64,000 nt of DNA from Rhodococcus sp. P1Y. GTDB lineage: Bacteria > Actinomycetota > Actinomycetes > Mycobacteriales > Mycobacteriaceae. The first letter of the stretch is position 1. Every line of letters begins with the position of its first letter. The position numbers and the translations under genes were made by a program. The DNA lies in the NCBI RefSeq assembly GCF_003641205.1, contig NZ_CP032762.1, forward strand, positions 372,001 through 436,000, read 5' to 3'. This document shows positions 7,677-16,084 of this stretch, piece by piece. The notes beneath the pieces are model-generated. The model was not told where the DNA came from and did no database searches. It worked only from the letters and a program-made list of their open reading frames with translations.

Positions 7677-9284
7677 ATGTTCGATATTGCCATTGTCGGC
7701 GGAACCATTGTCGACGGAACCGGAAAGCCCGCCAGCCGCGCCGACATCGGGATTGTCGAGGACACACTCACCTACATCGGCCGCGGACAGAAGATCGCCG
7801 CCGATCGCGTCATCGATGCGACAGGCTTGACGATCTGCCCTGGGCTCATCGATCCACACAGCCATAGTGATTGGTCATTGTTGGCGAACAGAGACGCACA
7901 GAGCACGATCCGACAAGGCGTCACATCCGAGGTGGTAGGAAACTGCGGAGTGACCCATGCACCGCTGAGCCAGGCGTCAGCAGAAACAGTCCTCGCAGGA
8001 TTGAGGTCATTCGGATACAGCGGAGCCTGCGAATGGCGAAGTTTTGCCGGGTACCTCGACGTCGTCCACTCCGGCGGCACGGCGCAGAACTTGCTCTGGT
8101 TCGTCGGTCACAGTGCTTTGCGCGACGCCGCGGGCATTCGCGGCAGTCGAGTCGATGAAACGCAGGCCGCCTCGTTGGTTCACCATCTCGAAGCAGCACT
8201 GGAAGCTGGGGCGGTCGGCATGTCCACGGGCCTCGAATACGGGTCCGGCCGATCCAGTACTCGCGAGGAACTTCGTAAACTCGCCGGCACCCTTGGAAGA
8301 CGTAACGCGATGTACGCCAGCCATATTCGAAACAGAGATGAAAGCCTCGACTCGGCGATCGACGAATTCTTCGATATCGTACGCAGCGGTGATCTTCGAG
8401 CCCAACTCTCTCATCTCAACGTTCGACACAACACAGGGGCACGCGACCACGCATGGGCCGAAGCAGTCTATCGTCTTGTCCACGAGCGGGAAGCCGGCAT
8501 CGATGTCCTCGCTGACATGACGCCGTACCCCCACGGCATCGGAATGGCCACGGGCATACTGCCACCGTGGTTCATCGAAGAACCACCAGCGAACGCTGCC
8601 GCCAGCTTGCGCGATCCGTCGGTACGCGAGCGACTGAGGGACGACTGCGATCGGTACTGGAGATTCATCCATCGGGGCCAGTGGGAGCGCGTCACCTTAT
8701 CGACAAGCCCAGGAACACCCGAGCTCGAAGGCCTCACGTTCCCTGAGATCGCGGCGCGACTCGGGAAAGACGAATGGGACTGCTATTTCGATGTTCTCGA
8801 ATCCGCGGGGAGCGAAATGGCCGGAGTCCAGTTCATCGGCTCGTTGTTCACCGAGGACCACCTGTCCGAAGCCATCGGGCATCCCCTCTTTGCTCTCGGG
8901 GTCGACGGTTTCACCAGCTCAATCCAAGGTCCACTCTTCACCCGAACCCAACACCCCCTGTTCTTCTACGGTCACACCCACTACCTCGCCCATCACGTCA
9001 TGACGACGCACACGCTCACCTTCGAAGAAGCCATCCGCAAGATGACCTCGATGGTGGCGGATCATTTCGGCATCGCCCGACGAGGACGACTTCTCGAGGG
9101 GTACTGCGCGGACCTAGCGATTTTCGATACCAATGCCCTGCGACAACAGCCCACTTTCAAAGCACCAACCGCCTACGCTGACGCAGCTCCCTTCGTAATG
9201 GTCAACGGTGCCATCGTTATCGACAACTACATCCACACCGGCGCCCGCCGTGGAAAGCAGTTGACGTCCGATAAACGCAACTAG
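7677..9284 (+). CDS. N-acyl-D-amino-acid deacylase family amidohydrolase
   Basis: This 535-residue amidohydrolase resembles D-aminoacylases, which release D-amino acids from N-acyl forms. Seen: the PHSHSDW metal motif after strand 1, the SEVVGNCGVTHAPL segment containing the Cys ligand of this family, SHIRNR and SHLNVRH giving the two His ligands, and the C-terminal GRLLEGYCADLAIFD segment closing the small beta domain. The ATG at 7677 is preceded by GCGAGGAA; an upstream GTG-like start at 7656 lacks a site. It lies 29 bp after the permease and is probably co-transcribed, so imported N-acyl-D-amino acids or related amides are plausible substrates. Confidence 0.85.
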   Translation: MFDIAIVGGTIVDGTGKPASRADIGIVEDTLTYIGRGQKIAADRVIDATGLTICPGLIDPHSHSDWSLLANRDAQSTIRQGVTSEVVGNCGVTHAPLSQASAETVLAGLRSFGYSGACEWRSFAGYLDVVHSGGTAQNLLWFVGHSALRDAAGIRGSRVDETQAASLVHHLEAALEAGAVGMSTGLEYGSGRSSTREELRKLAGTLGRRNAMYASHIRNRDESLDSAIDEFFDIVRSGDLRAQLSHLNVRHNTGARDHAWAEAVYRLVHEREAGIDVLADMTPYPHGIGMATGILPPWFIEEPPANAAASLRDPSVRERLRDDCDRYWRFIHRGQWERVTLSTSPGTPELEGLTFPEIAARLGKDEWDCYFDVLESAGSEMAGVQFIGSLFTEDHLSEAIGHPLFALGVDGFTSSIQGPLFTRTQHPLFFYGHTHYLAHHVMTTHTLTFEEAIRKMTSMVADHFGIARRGRLLEGYCADLAIFDTNALRQQPTFKAPTAYADAAPFVMVNGAIVIDNYIHTGARRGKQLTSDKRN

Positions 9285-9630
9285 TGTATTCGAACCCAGA
9301 ATCCTGGATACGAGGTTCATCGGAGCACGTGCGGTGGAAGCTTTGTGGGTTTCGATTACGTCGGGGTTTCTCCTCGCCTGCCTCGTCGGGATATTGGCGT
9401 CCGCATTGTTTCTGGTCACCTCGAATCGCTTCAAGCTCAGCGAACTGCTCAGCAGACGGGACACCACTCACCCGCACGGACGCCTGTCGGTGGCCGTGCG
9501 GGCGTTCTCGGTTCGGAACGCGAATGGTCCCCGCTCACTCCGCCTCCCGGCGATGCAGGACGGTGCATTCGGGCAAACGATCCCGCAGACAAGGCATCGA
9601 GATGGATGCCGACCTGGGATCAGGTATCCC
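9285..9630. other. 346-bp intergenic region between convergent genes
   Basis: The stretch contains a possible GTG-started frame at 9334 whose first 30 residues are strongly hydrophobic (SGFLLACLVGILASALFLV) but whose later part loses protein character and runs into the opposite gene. It may be a remnant of a membrane protein or chance. The perfect hairpin at 9471-9502 is the clearest element. Confidence 0.4.
9471..9502. terminator. Candidate bidirectional terminator hairpin
   Basis: CCCGCACGG at 9471-9479 pairs perfectly with CCGTGCGGG at 9494-9502 around a 14-nt loop. It lies between two convergent genes. No T-run follows, which is common for actinobacterial hairpin terminators. Confidence 0.55.
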
Positions 9631-11253
9631 TCACGGCGCCGGATTGTAAGTCAACCAGGGGTATTCGATACGGTCCCACAGATCGCAGTGGTGATCTTCG
9701 GTGAACTGAGCGTCACTGATCACACCGGAGTCGTTGCCATGCAGTGACATGACACTTCCGTTCGATGTCGCGGTCCACGGGGCCTGTCCTGCGACGTTCG
9801 GGTCGGAGTTGGCTGCGAACGCTCCCCAGTACCTCATCATGTCGTGTGAGAGTTCACGCTTGTCGTCAGTGAATGCTTCGGTCTTTTCGCTCGGCCACAG
9901 GTAGGGCTTTTCCGACGAGTGGGCCGATCCGACGATGAGGTCAGCCGCGTCGTCGAGCGGAGTATTTTCGCCGTCGAACCGATACGAGTACGTCTGTGGC
10001 TGATACTCGGATATACGGCGGGCGAGCTCCCGGTCTTGACACCCGCCGAGCCCATAGAACACTCCACTGTCGGTCCACACGTCACCCAATGCGTACGTCG
10101 CTGCATTCGTACTGGGGTACGAGTCGTACGGGTATCGCGCTAGAACTTCGTCGGCATTCGGGCCGAACTCCTTGCGGATCTCCATTTCGTACATCTGCTT
10201 GTTCGCGTCAGCGAACGGCTTTGCCCACGAACGGGTTTCATTACGTGTCGAACCGATGAGGATCGGAATATTGTTGAAGTTCCCCGAGCGCACAGCGTCA
10301 CTCGGCGGGACAGGTAGCTCGGGGGTTCCAGCGATGGGCAGAGGACCCGTCAAGATGCCACTGAACTTCGCGCTCGCGGCGGTAAGCTGTTCTCCGGTTT
10401 TCGTTCGGAGACAACTGATCACGGCGTCGATATCGGCGCAGCCGCTCTCAGCTGCGAAGTTCTTGCCGTCCGTCATGGCTTCGTCTCGGGAATGACTCGG
10501 GCATCCACCGCTTTGTATTATCGCGCCTTGGAACAAACCGACTGCCGATGGTGAGGCCAGATGCGCACACACGGAGTGTCCGCCCGCGGAACTTCCGAAA
10601 ATGGTCACGCGATTCGGGTCACCGCCGAACGCAGCAATGTTGTCCCGCGTCCAACGCATGGCAGCTTGTTGATCGAGTAGACCGAAGTTCCGTTCGCCAC
10701 CAGTCATACCTGGAACATCCAGAAATCCTAGAAACCCCAACCTGTAGTTGATCGTGACAACCACCAGGTCGTTGGTTTCTGCCAGGGCAGACCCGTCGTA
10801 TTGATCTCCCGATCCCGAGGTGAACCCGCCACCGTGAATCCAGAACATGACCGGCCGCGGCTCCGTCGATTCGCCCGAGGGTGTGTAGACGTTGAGGCTG
10901 AGGCAGTCTTCGTTGTCGATGGCGTCCGCCCCGCCTTTCGCTGCCTGAGCACACGTTGGACCGAACTCTGTTGCGTCACGAACACCATCCCACGGGGCTG
11001 CCGGCACAGGCGGTTGCCACCTGAGATCACCGATTGGCGCTTGCGCGTAAGGAATCCCGAGAAACTCGCTGCCCGTGTCAGAGGCCACGCCCTCGACGAC
11101 GCCGGCCGGCGCATCGACGGTTATCGACCGTGAGTCCGAAGTTGCCTCCGAAATGTCCGAGGTGCTGTCATTGGTTGCGCAGCCGCTACTGGCTGCTACA
11201 ACCGCGGATATCGTCGCGATGACGAGGGCATATCGTCCGCCGATCAATCTCAC
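9631..11253 (-). CDS. Secreted type-B carboxylesterase, probable lipoprotein
   Basis: This 540-residue alpha/beta hydrolase belongs to the carboxylesterase/cholinesterase family. An N-terminal signal segment (YALVIATISAVVAASSGC) ends in a Cys that could be lipidated. Family features are EFLGIPYAQAP, WIHGGGFTSGSG forming the oxyanion hole, nucleophile Ser in FGSSAGG, and a Glu in STRNETRSW as likely charge-relay acid. The classical GESAGG is GSSAGG here. GTG at 11253 is chosen because AAAGGA lies just upstream and the signal peptide follows at once; the frame open further upstream is not protein-like. It probably acts outside the membrane on esters; substrate unknown. Confidence 0.85.
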   Translation of the reverse strand: MRLIGGRYALVIATISAVVAASSGCATNDSTSDISEATSDSRSITVDAPAGVVEGVASDTGSEFLGIPYAQAPIGDLRWQPPVPAAPWDGVRDATEFGPTCAQAAKGGADAIDNEDCLSLNVYTPSGESTEPRPVMFWIHGGGFTSGSGDQYDGSALAETNDLVVVTINYRLGFLGFLDVPGMTGGERNFGLLDQQAAMRWTRDNIAAFGGDPNRVTIFGSSAGGHSVCAHLASPSAVGLFQGAIIQSGGCPSHSRDEAMTDGKNFAAESGCADIDAVISCLRTKTGEQLTAASAKFSGILTGPLPIAGTPELPVPPSDAVRSGNFNNIPILIGSTRNETRSWAKPFADANKQMYEMEIRKEFGPNADEVLARYPYDSYPSTNAATYALGDVWTDSGVFYGLGGCQDRELARRISEYQPQTYSYRFDGENTPLDDAADLIVGSAHSSEKPYLWPSEKTEAFTDDKRELSHDMMRYWGAFAANSDPNVAGQAPWTATSNGSVMSLHGNDSGVISDAQFTEDHHCDLWDRIEYPWLTYNPAP

Positions 11254-11629
11254 TAGGAGTCCTTTCGTAAGGTGCTGCGAAACGATGTGCAAAGGTCGTT
11301 GTGCCATATGCACATCGCACATTGCACAAGCACCACGCGATTCCGAGAAACGTTGCGGTCCGCTCTGTGGTCCGGCCCTGGGACATCGACGGCGAATTCG
11401 GCATAGCCGATCCGCCACTTCATCGATCGAGTGCGGATCAGCGGGCGTCCACCACTCGCACGCCCGCGCACTCCCAAGCTGCCGATCGCCGGCAGCGCCA
11501 AACCGGTGGACTGAACGTGGAACCGACCTGTGGGGATGCCAGGATCGACATCTTCGAAGATGCATCGCCGCGGCGATGGACGAGGCCGCCACCGGTTGAG
11601 GGAGACGTCGAAATCGGAGATAGGGTGAG
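11254..11629. other. 376-bp intergenic region upstream of the esterase
   Basis: No supported gene. Close to the esterase start, at 11284-11330, there is a cluster of TGCAC/GTGCA words including an inverted pair GATGTGC (11284-11290) and GCACATC (11310-11316), a plausible operator region. The remainder shows nothing recognisable. Confidence 0.4.
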
Positions 11630-12463
11630 TCAGTTCCCCGACGGGATCGTCGCGAAATGAGCCTTCACGAAGGCCTCGAACGTCCGTGCCGGTTGCCCGG
11701 TAACTCGCTCGACGACGTCGGTTGCCCGATCCTCGGCGCCCCGGGAGATGTCTGCGTCCATGGCGGCGAGAATCCCTGCGAAATCAGCCGGGAGGCCGTG
11801 TTCGATGTAGCGTTGTGCCAGTTCGTCGACAGTGATCGAACGGTGTGAGATTTCGGTACGAGTCCGTGCGGATATGAGTGCGGCCGCATCTCCGTAGCTG
11901 AGAGGTGTCGGCCCGGTGACTATGTGATCGGTGTTGTGCGGTTCGGGGTCCGTCAAGGCGTGCGCAGCGACGGCTGCGATATCCAGCGCGTCGACGAACG
12001 CGACTCGCCCCTCCCCGGTTGCGCTGACTATTTCGCCGTCTCGAACACCATCGGCGAGAGGGGTACGTCCGACGAAGTTCTGCATGAACCACGACGGGCG
12101 GAGGACGGCCCATTCTGGAACCATCGACGCGACCGCGTCGTGGATCTCGCCGAGGCCCGGCGTACCCCGATCCAAGGCAGAGGAACTCAGTGCAACGAAT
12201 CGCCGAATACCCTGTTGCACAGCAAGTTCGAGGAAGTGCGCGACGACCGGCAATGGGTCGGCCGAGCCTACGGGTGCGACGACATAGACCCCGGTGACGT
12301 CATGAAGCGCTTGCGCGTGACTGTCGACATCGCCCCAGTCGAAGAATACGTCGTTGGGTGATACCGGATGCCGTGTAGCGAGACGGGTTTCAACGTTGCG
12401 CGCGTCGAGCGCCTGAGCGACGCGACTTCCTGTCGTACCGGTCGAGCCGAGAACGAGTATCAC
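11630..12463 (-). CDS. NmrA-like atypical short-chain NAD(P)-binding protein
   Basis: This 277-residue protein starts with the Rossmann motif LVLGSTGTTGSRVAQAL, in the GxxGxxG spacing of NmrA/HSCARG-type atypical SDRs, and contains FVALSSSALD and VLRPSWFMQNF. These resemble NAD(P)-binding azoreductase-like proteins (AzoB/YtfG group), which sense or use NADPH. GTG at 12463 overlaps the stop of the SnoaL-like gene by four bases (GTGA), so the two are translationally coupled. Substrate unknown. Confidence 0.8.
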   Translation of the reverse strand: MILVLGSTGTTGSRVAQALDARNVETRLATRHPVSPNDVFFDWGDVDSHAQALHDVTGVYVVAPVGSADPLPVVAHFLELAVQQGIRRFVALSSSALDRGTPGLGEIHDAVASMVPEWAVLRPSWFMQNFVGRTPLADGVRDGEIVSATGEGRVAFVDALDIAAVAAHALTDPEPHNTDHIVTGPTPLSYGDAAALISARTRTEISHRSITVDELAQRYIEHGLPADFAGILAAMDADISRGAEDRATDVVERVTGQPARTFEAFVKAHFATIPSGN

Positions 12464-12888
12464 GCCGCACCCCCGCCGAAAGCTGTGAGTTCACTCGTCG
12501 TGCCGATCGCTTCCGCCGCCGCCAACGGACTCCAATAGTCGCGGTAGTTTCTAATTTGACTCCCGTCTGTCGTGATGATGGCGACATACCTCATCGAGTA
12601 GGGCTTTCCCGTCTTGGGAGCGATGCCCGCAAGCTCGAATTCAGCGACAGTAACGTCTGGATCTGCCGTTGCGTGAATCGTTTTCGACGTGAGTTCTCGA
12701 ACGTCGAGAATGTCGCTGTACCCGCTCATGTATTGGCGGATCGCTTCTCGGCCCACGATCCGCGAGGGGTAACCGACTGCAGCGAAGGGAAATTCGATGA
12801 CCCCATCCGGAGCCCAGAGGTCCGAAAATCCTTCCATGTCGTGGCTCAGAAGAAGTCGGAGTGCGCGGTCCACGATGTGTTCGTTCAT
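12460..12888 (-). CDS. SnoaL-like (NTF2 fold) PhzA/B-type protein
   Basis: This 142-residue protein has the NTF2-like cone fold signature: an N-terminal helix pair (ALRLLLSHDMEGFSDLWAPDG), VIEFPFA, and a late strand IRNYRDYWSP. PhzA/B-like members act as small isomerases, cyclases or binding proteins for aromatic or ketone substrates. It heads a two-gene operon with the NmrA-like gene. It is divergent from a TetR gene, with duplicated palindromes in between, so it is probably repressed by that TetR until a small molecule appears. Confidence 0.8.
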   Translation of the reverse strand: MNEHIVDRALRLLLSHDMEGFSDLWAPDGVIEFPFAAVGYPSRIVGREAIRQYMSGYSDILDVRELTSKTIHATADPDVTVAEFELAGIAPKTGKPYSMRYVAIITTDGSQIRNYRDYWSPLAAAEAIGTTSELTAFGGGAA

Positions 12889-12910
12889 GCTTCCTCCTCA
12901 GGTGGACGAT

Positions 12911-12949
12911 ACGGTACCGTCTCGCCCGACGTACGCGAGACGGTACCGT
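12911..12949. promoter_or_regulatory. Paired TetR operators (two ACGGTACCGT palindromes)
   Basis: Each half contains the 10-bp palindrome ACGGTACCGT (12911-12920 and 12940-12949). The halves also face each other as 14-bp perfect inverted arms separated by 11 bp, and homology extends a few bases outward with two mismatches. The spacing, 29 bp between centres, puts two TetR dimers on nearly the same DNA face. The site fills the gap between the divergent starts at 12888 and 12976. Confidence 0.85.
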
Positions 12950-12975
12950 CCCGTCCACTGGGTAGGATAGGGCTC

Positions 12976-13566
12976 ATGAGTCCAGGAAGACCGACCGGTG
13001 CGGCTGTACTTCAGTCGACAGTTACGCGTTCGATCGTCGAGGCAGTACTCGACGAGTTTTCTGAGACAGGTTACGGCCGTTTGTCGATGGAGCGCGTGGC
13101 GAAGCGAGCGCGCGTAGGAAAGAGCGCTCTGTATCGCAGATGGCCGTCGAAGGAGGAGATGGTGGTCGCCGTGCTGTCCGAGTTCAGCGTCGGGGTTTCG
13201 GAGGCACCGGATACCGGTACGTTCCGAGGCGATCTGAGAGCGACGCTCAGCGGATTCGTCGACTGGATCGACGAACCGCGCTTTTCCAAAATCCTCCCCG
13301 ACCTGGTCGCCGAGTCTGCCCGCAACCCTCGTCTCGGTGAACTTCACAAGCAGATGATCGGCATTCCGCGTAGGGAGCGTTCGGTTCAGATCTTCCAGCG
13401 CGCGGTTGAACGAGGTGAACTACCGGAGGACATGGACTTCGAGTTGGCCCTGGATCTGGTAGCAGGGCCGGTGTACTGGCGGTCGACCGTCAGGGGAGCA
13501 GACGTGGACAGTGATTATCTCGATCGTTTGGCCGATGTCATCGTCGCGGCACTGGCCGGTTCGTGA
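12976..13566 (+). CDS. TetR family transcriptional regulator
   Basis: This 196-residue regulator has an N-terminal TetR helix-turn-helix (GYGRLSMERVAKRARVGKSA then LYRRWPSKEEMV) and a C-terminal ligand-binding domain of the type with EPRFSKILPDLVAES. The ATG at 12976 follows the twin operators and fits the conserved N-terminus; a longer frame upstream crosses the operators and is rejected. It is expected to repress itself and the divergent SnoaL/NmrA operon. Ligand unknown. Confidence 0.9.
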   Translation: MSPGRPTGAAVLQSTVTRSIVEAVLDEFSETGYGRLSMERVAKRARVGKSALYRRWPSKEEMVVAVLSEFSVGVSEAPDTGTFRGDLRATLSGFVDWIDEPRFSKILPDLVAESARNPRLGELHKQMIGIPRRERSVQIFQRAVERGELPEDMDFELALDLVAGPVYWRSTVRGADVDSDYLDRLADVIVAALAGS

Positions 13567-13590
13567 GGTGCGAGTCGTCGCACACGCCGA

Positions 13591-13616
13591 CCCGCCCCCG
13601 CTTCTGCGGGGGCGGG
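13591..13616. terminator. Strong GC hairpin between convergent genes
   Basis: CCCGCCCCCGC (13591-13601) pairs perfectly with GCGGGGGCGGG (13606-13616) around a TTCT tetraloop. It sits between the TetR gene and the oppositely oriented monooxygenase gene and can serve both directions. Confidence 0.85.
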
Positions 13617-13653
13617 AGCAGTCCTGGCTCGCGGTACGCCCGTACGCGCGCGA

Positions 13654-15159
13654 TCAGACAGAGCCGGCGACGAGGTCGTCGACGGCGATCGCGACGTTCG
13701 CGGTGGTGACCGAGTAGTCCGGGAGTTCCACCGTCTCGAGTTGCTTGACGTACTGCGTCGCGAAGCCGGGATACATGGTGGCGTTGAACCCGTCTTCGGT
13801 GAGGTACCAGCTCGAGCATCCGGAGTTCCACGTCGTCTTGGTCAGCCGCTTCTGCAGTTCGTCGTTGTACTGCGCCTGCACGTCCGCGCGGACGTCGAGG
13901 ACGAAGTTCTGGTTCACTGCGGTGGCGATGGCATCGACGATGTAGTCGATCTGTGCCTCCATGTAGACCAGCGCCGAACTGTGGCCGGGTCCGGAATTCG
14001 GCCCGAACGTGAAGTACATGTTCGGGTACCCGGACACCGCGACGGACTTGTAGGCGTACGCGCCTTTGCTCCACTCCTCAGACAGAACGCGTCCGTCGCG
14101 TCCGGTGATCGGGATGGGCGTGCCGGCTTTGGACACGTCGAATCCCGTCGCGAACACGATGGCGTCGAATTGGTGCTCGATGCCCTCGACCGTCCGGATC
14201 CCCTTCGGGGAGATATTGGCGATGGGCCAAGTGACCAGGGTGCAGTTGTCCTTCTGCAGCGCCGGGTAGTACTGGCTGGTCATCAGCAGTCGTTTGCATC
14301 CGGCCCTGAACTCGGGTGTGAGCTGACGGCGCAACCACGGGTCGCGCACTTGGCTGCGTAGATGCAGCTTGGACACGCCTTCGACCACGCGGGTCAGCGG
14401 TGACTTCCACACCACACCCAAGGCGACCGACTCGTGGCCCCAGAACCAGGCCTTACGGGCCAGAGTCTGGGTGAACGGGAGTCGTCGATAGACCTCACGC
14501 GTGGCCTTGCGTGTGCTGAAGTTGCTGCGCGGGAGCACCCACCCTGGTGTGCGCTGGAAGACTTTGACCGAGTCCGCGACACGCACCAGCTCCGGCACGA
14601 TCTGTACCCCGCTGGCACCGGTTCCGACGACGGCCACTTTCTTGCCCGCGAAGTCGTAGTCGTGGTTCCACCGGGCACTGTGGATCTTCTCGCCCTCGTA
14701 AGTCTCGATACCGCGAATTTTCGGCAGGCTGACATTGGCGAGGGGGCCCGACGCCATGACGACGCTACGGGCGAAGACCGGTTCGCGGTCGTCGATCGTG
14801 ATCTCCCACAGCGATGACTCTTCGTGCCAGGCAAGGTTCGCGACGTTGTGCTCGAACCTGAAATAGCGACCCAGCTCGAACTTGTCGACCATCGAGTCGA
14901 CGTATCCGAGTATTTCTGCGCTGCCGGAGTAGGTGTGCGACCAGTCCGGGTTCGGCGCGAAACTGTAGGAGTAGAGCCGTGACGGAATGTCGCACGCTGC
15001 ACCGGGATAGGTGTTGTCGCGCCACGTGCCCCCTGCGCGCGTGCCACGTTCGAGGATGGCAATGTCTCGTATGCCGCGCTGCGTCAACTGGACAGCAGCA
15101 CCGATTCCGGCGAACCCGCCGCCGATGACCGCGACGTCCAACACCTCACGGCCGCTCAT
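13654..15159 (-). CDS. Flavin-containing / Baeyer-Villiger-type monooxygenase (MymA-like)
   Basis: This 501-residue FAD- and NADPH-dependent monooxygenase shows the FAD motif GGGFAGIGAA, the YEGEKIHSARW form of the Baeyer-Villiger fingerprint (FxGxxxHxxxW) near residue 160, the NADPH motif VGTGASGVQ and the ATG-like FATGFD near the C-terminus. It would insert one oxygen into a ketone, aldehyde or thioether. Its start overlaps the stop of the diiron gene by ATGA. With an esterase and SDR in the same operon it parallels the mycobacterial mymA-lipR-sadH set, linked to acid-induced cell-envelope lipid changes. The exact substrate is not known. Confidence 0.88.
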   Translation of the reverse strand: MSGREVLDVAVIGGGFAGIGAAVQLTQRGIRDIAILERGTRAGGTWRDNTYPGAACDIPSRLYSYSFAPNPDWSHTYSGSAEILGYVDSMVDKFELGRYFRFEHNVANLAWHEESSLWEITIDDREPVFARSVVMASGPLANVSLPKIRGIETYEGEKIHSARWNHDYDFAGKKVAVVGTGASGVQIVPELVRVADSVKVFQRTPGWVLPRSNFSTRKATREVYRRLPFTQTLARKAWFWGHESVALGVVWKSPLTRVVEGVSKLHLRSQVRDPWLRRQLTPEFRAGCKRLLMTSQYYPALQKDNCTLVTWPIANISPKGIRTVEGIEHQFDAIVFATGFDVSKAGTPIPITGRDGRVLSEEWSKGAYAYKSVAVSGYPNMYFTFGPNSGPGHSSALVYMEAQIDYIVDAIATAVNQNFVLDVRADVQAQYNDELQKRLTKTTWNSGCSSWYLTEDGFNATMYPGFATQYVKQLETVELPDYSVTTANVAIAVDDLVAGSV

Positions 15160-16082
15160 GCGACGGGCTCGTAGGTGAGTTCCTTCGACCAGGTGGGCTG
15201 GCCGCGGAGCAGACGTTTGGGGTACTTCGCGGTCAACTTGACCATCGAGTCCGCGAAGCGGTGATAGGGATGAGCGCGATCGATGACAACCGATCCGTGC
15301 CAGCTGATGAAGCGGTACATGGGCAGGCGCTTCGGGAATGGGCTGCGCTCACCGACCTTCTTGAACCGCTTCATGGCGGTGTAGAGACGCTCCTCGTCGA
15401 CACCCATATCGACGATGTTGTCGCGCATCTTGTTCAGCAACGGGATGTATCGCAGCGTGCCGATGATCAGCGACGGGTTCATCCACGCGCCGACGGTTTC
15501 GACGATGATCTTACGCATCTTCGCGTGACCGAGAAGTTCGATGACCTCGAAATCGACTGCCAGGTGCCGTGATTCGTCGGCGTTGATACGTTTGAACACT
15601 TCCTGGCAGACCGGGTCGTCGATTTCGTCGACGATGAACTTCACCAAGGCGCCGTCGAGGGCGACTTCGAGCATTGGAATGACGGTGCCCAGCACCGCGA
15701 GTGAGGTCTGGTCGGAGTATTTGTCCAGCCAATCGATGATGAGTTTGACGTTGACGTTCGGCTGTGGAATTTCGTCGTTCTCGAGCATCCCCCACCGCCG
15801 CATCAGCGCCAACTCGGCGTTCGCGTGCTTTTGCTCTTCGGCATGAAAGTGGCGGTAGATGTCACGAAGTGTCTCGGTGGGGGCCTTTCGGGCCATGGCG
15901 GCGAAGCCGCGAGCACCGACGTTCTCGATCCACATCAGGTCGGACATGAAGGGCTTGAGTTTGGCGTGCAGCTGCGGGCTGATCAACTCGGCACCGGGTG
16001 CGTCCCAGTCGATGTCGGCGAGAGACCACTGACGATCCTTGATTTTGGTCAACATGGCATCGAAATCGAAGTTCTCGGTCAT
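15156..16082 (-). CDS. Ferritin-like diiron protein, candidate oxygenase
   Basis: This 308-residue helical protein contains two carboxylate/His metal motifs: EEQKH (within HFHAEEQKHANAE) preceded by a Glu in MWIENVGARG, and ESRH (within NADESRHLAVDFE) preceded by a Glu helix. This arrangement is the ferritin-like dimetal site of diiron oxygenases and related hydrolases. The ATG at 16082 lies 2 bp after the SDR stop, and its own stop overlaps the monooxygenase start. A ferredoxin-type reductase encoded divergently at 18112 could supply electrons. No known homologue is named with certainty. Confidence 0.75.
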   Translation of the reverse strand: MTENFDFDAMLTKIKDRQWSLADIDWDAPGAELISPQLHAKLKPFMSDLMWIENVGARGFAAMARKAPTETLRDIYRHFHAEEQKHANAELALMRRWGMLENDEIPQPNVNVKLIIDWLDKYSDQTSLAVLGTVIPMLEVALDGALVKFIVDEIDDPVCQEVFKRINADESRHLAVDFEVIELLGHAKMRKIIVETVGAWMNPSLIIGTLRYIPLLNKMRDNIVDMGVDEERLYTAMKRFKKVGERSPFPKRLPMYRFISWHGSVVIDRAHPYHRFADSMVKLTAKYPKRLLRGQPTWSKELTYEPVA

Positions 16083-16084
16083 CG

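Noticed and set aside
9334..9747. 137-codon plus frame with a hydrophobic start
   Set aside because: Only the first 30 residues look protein-like; it crosses the hairpin at 9471 and runs antisense into the esterase gene, so it is mentioned only in the intergenic entry.
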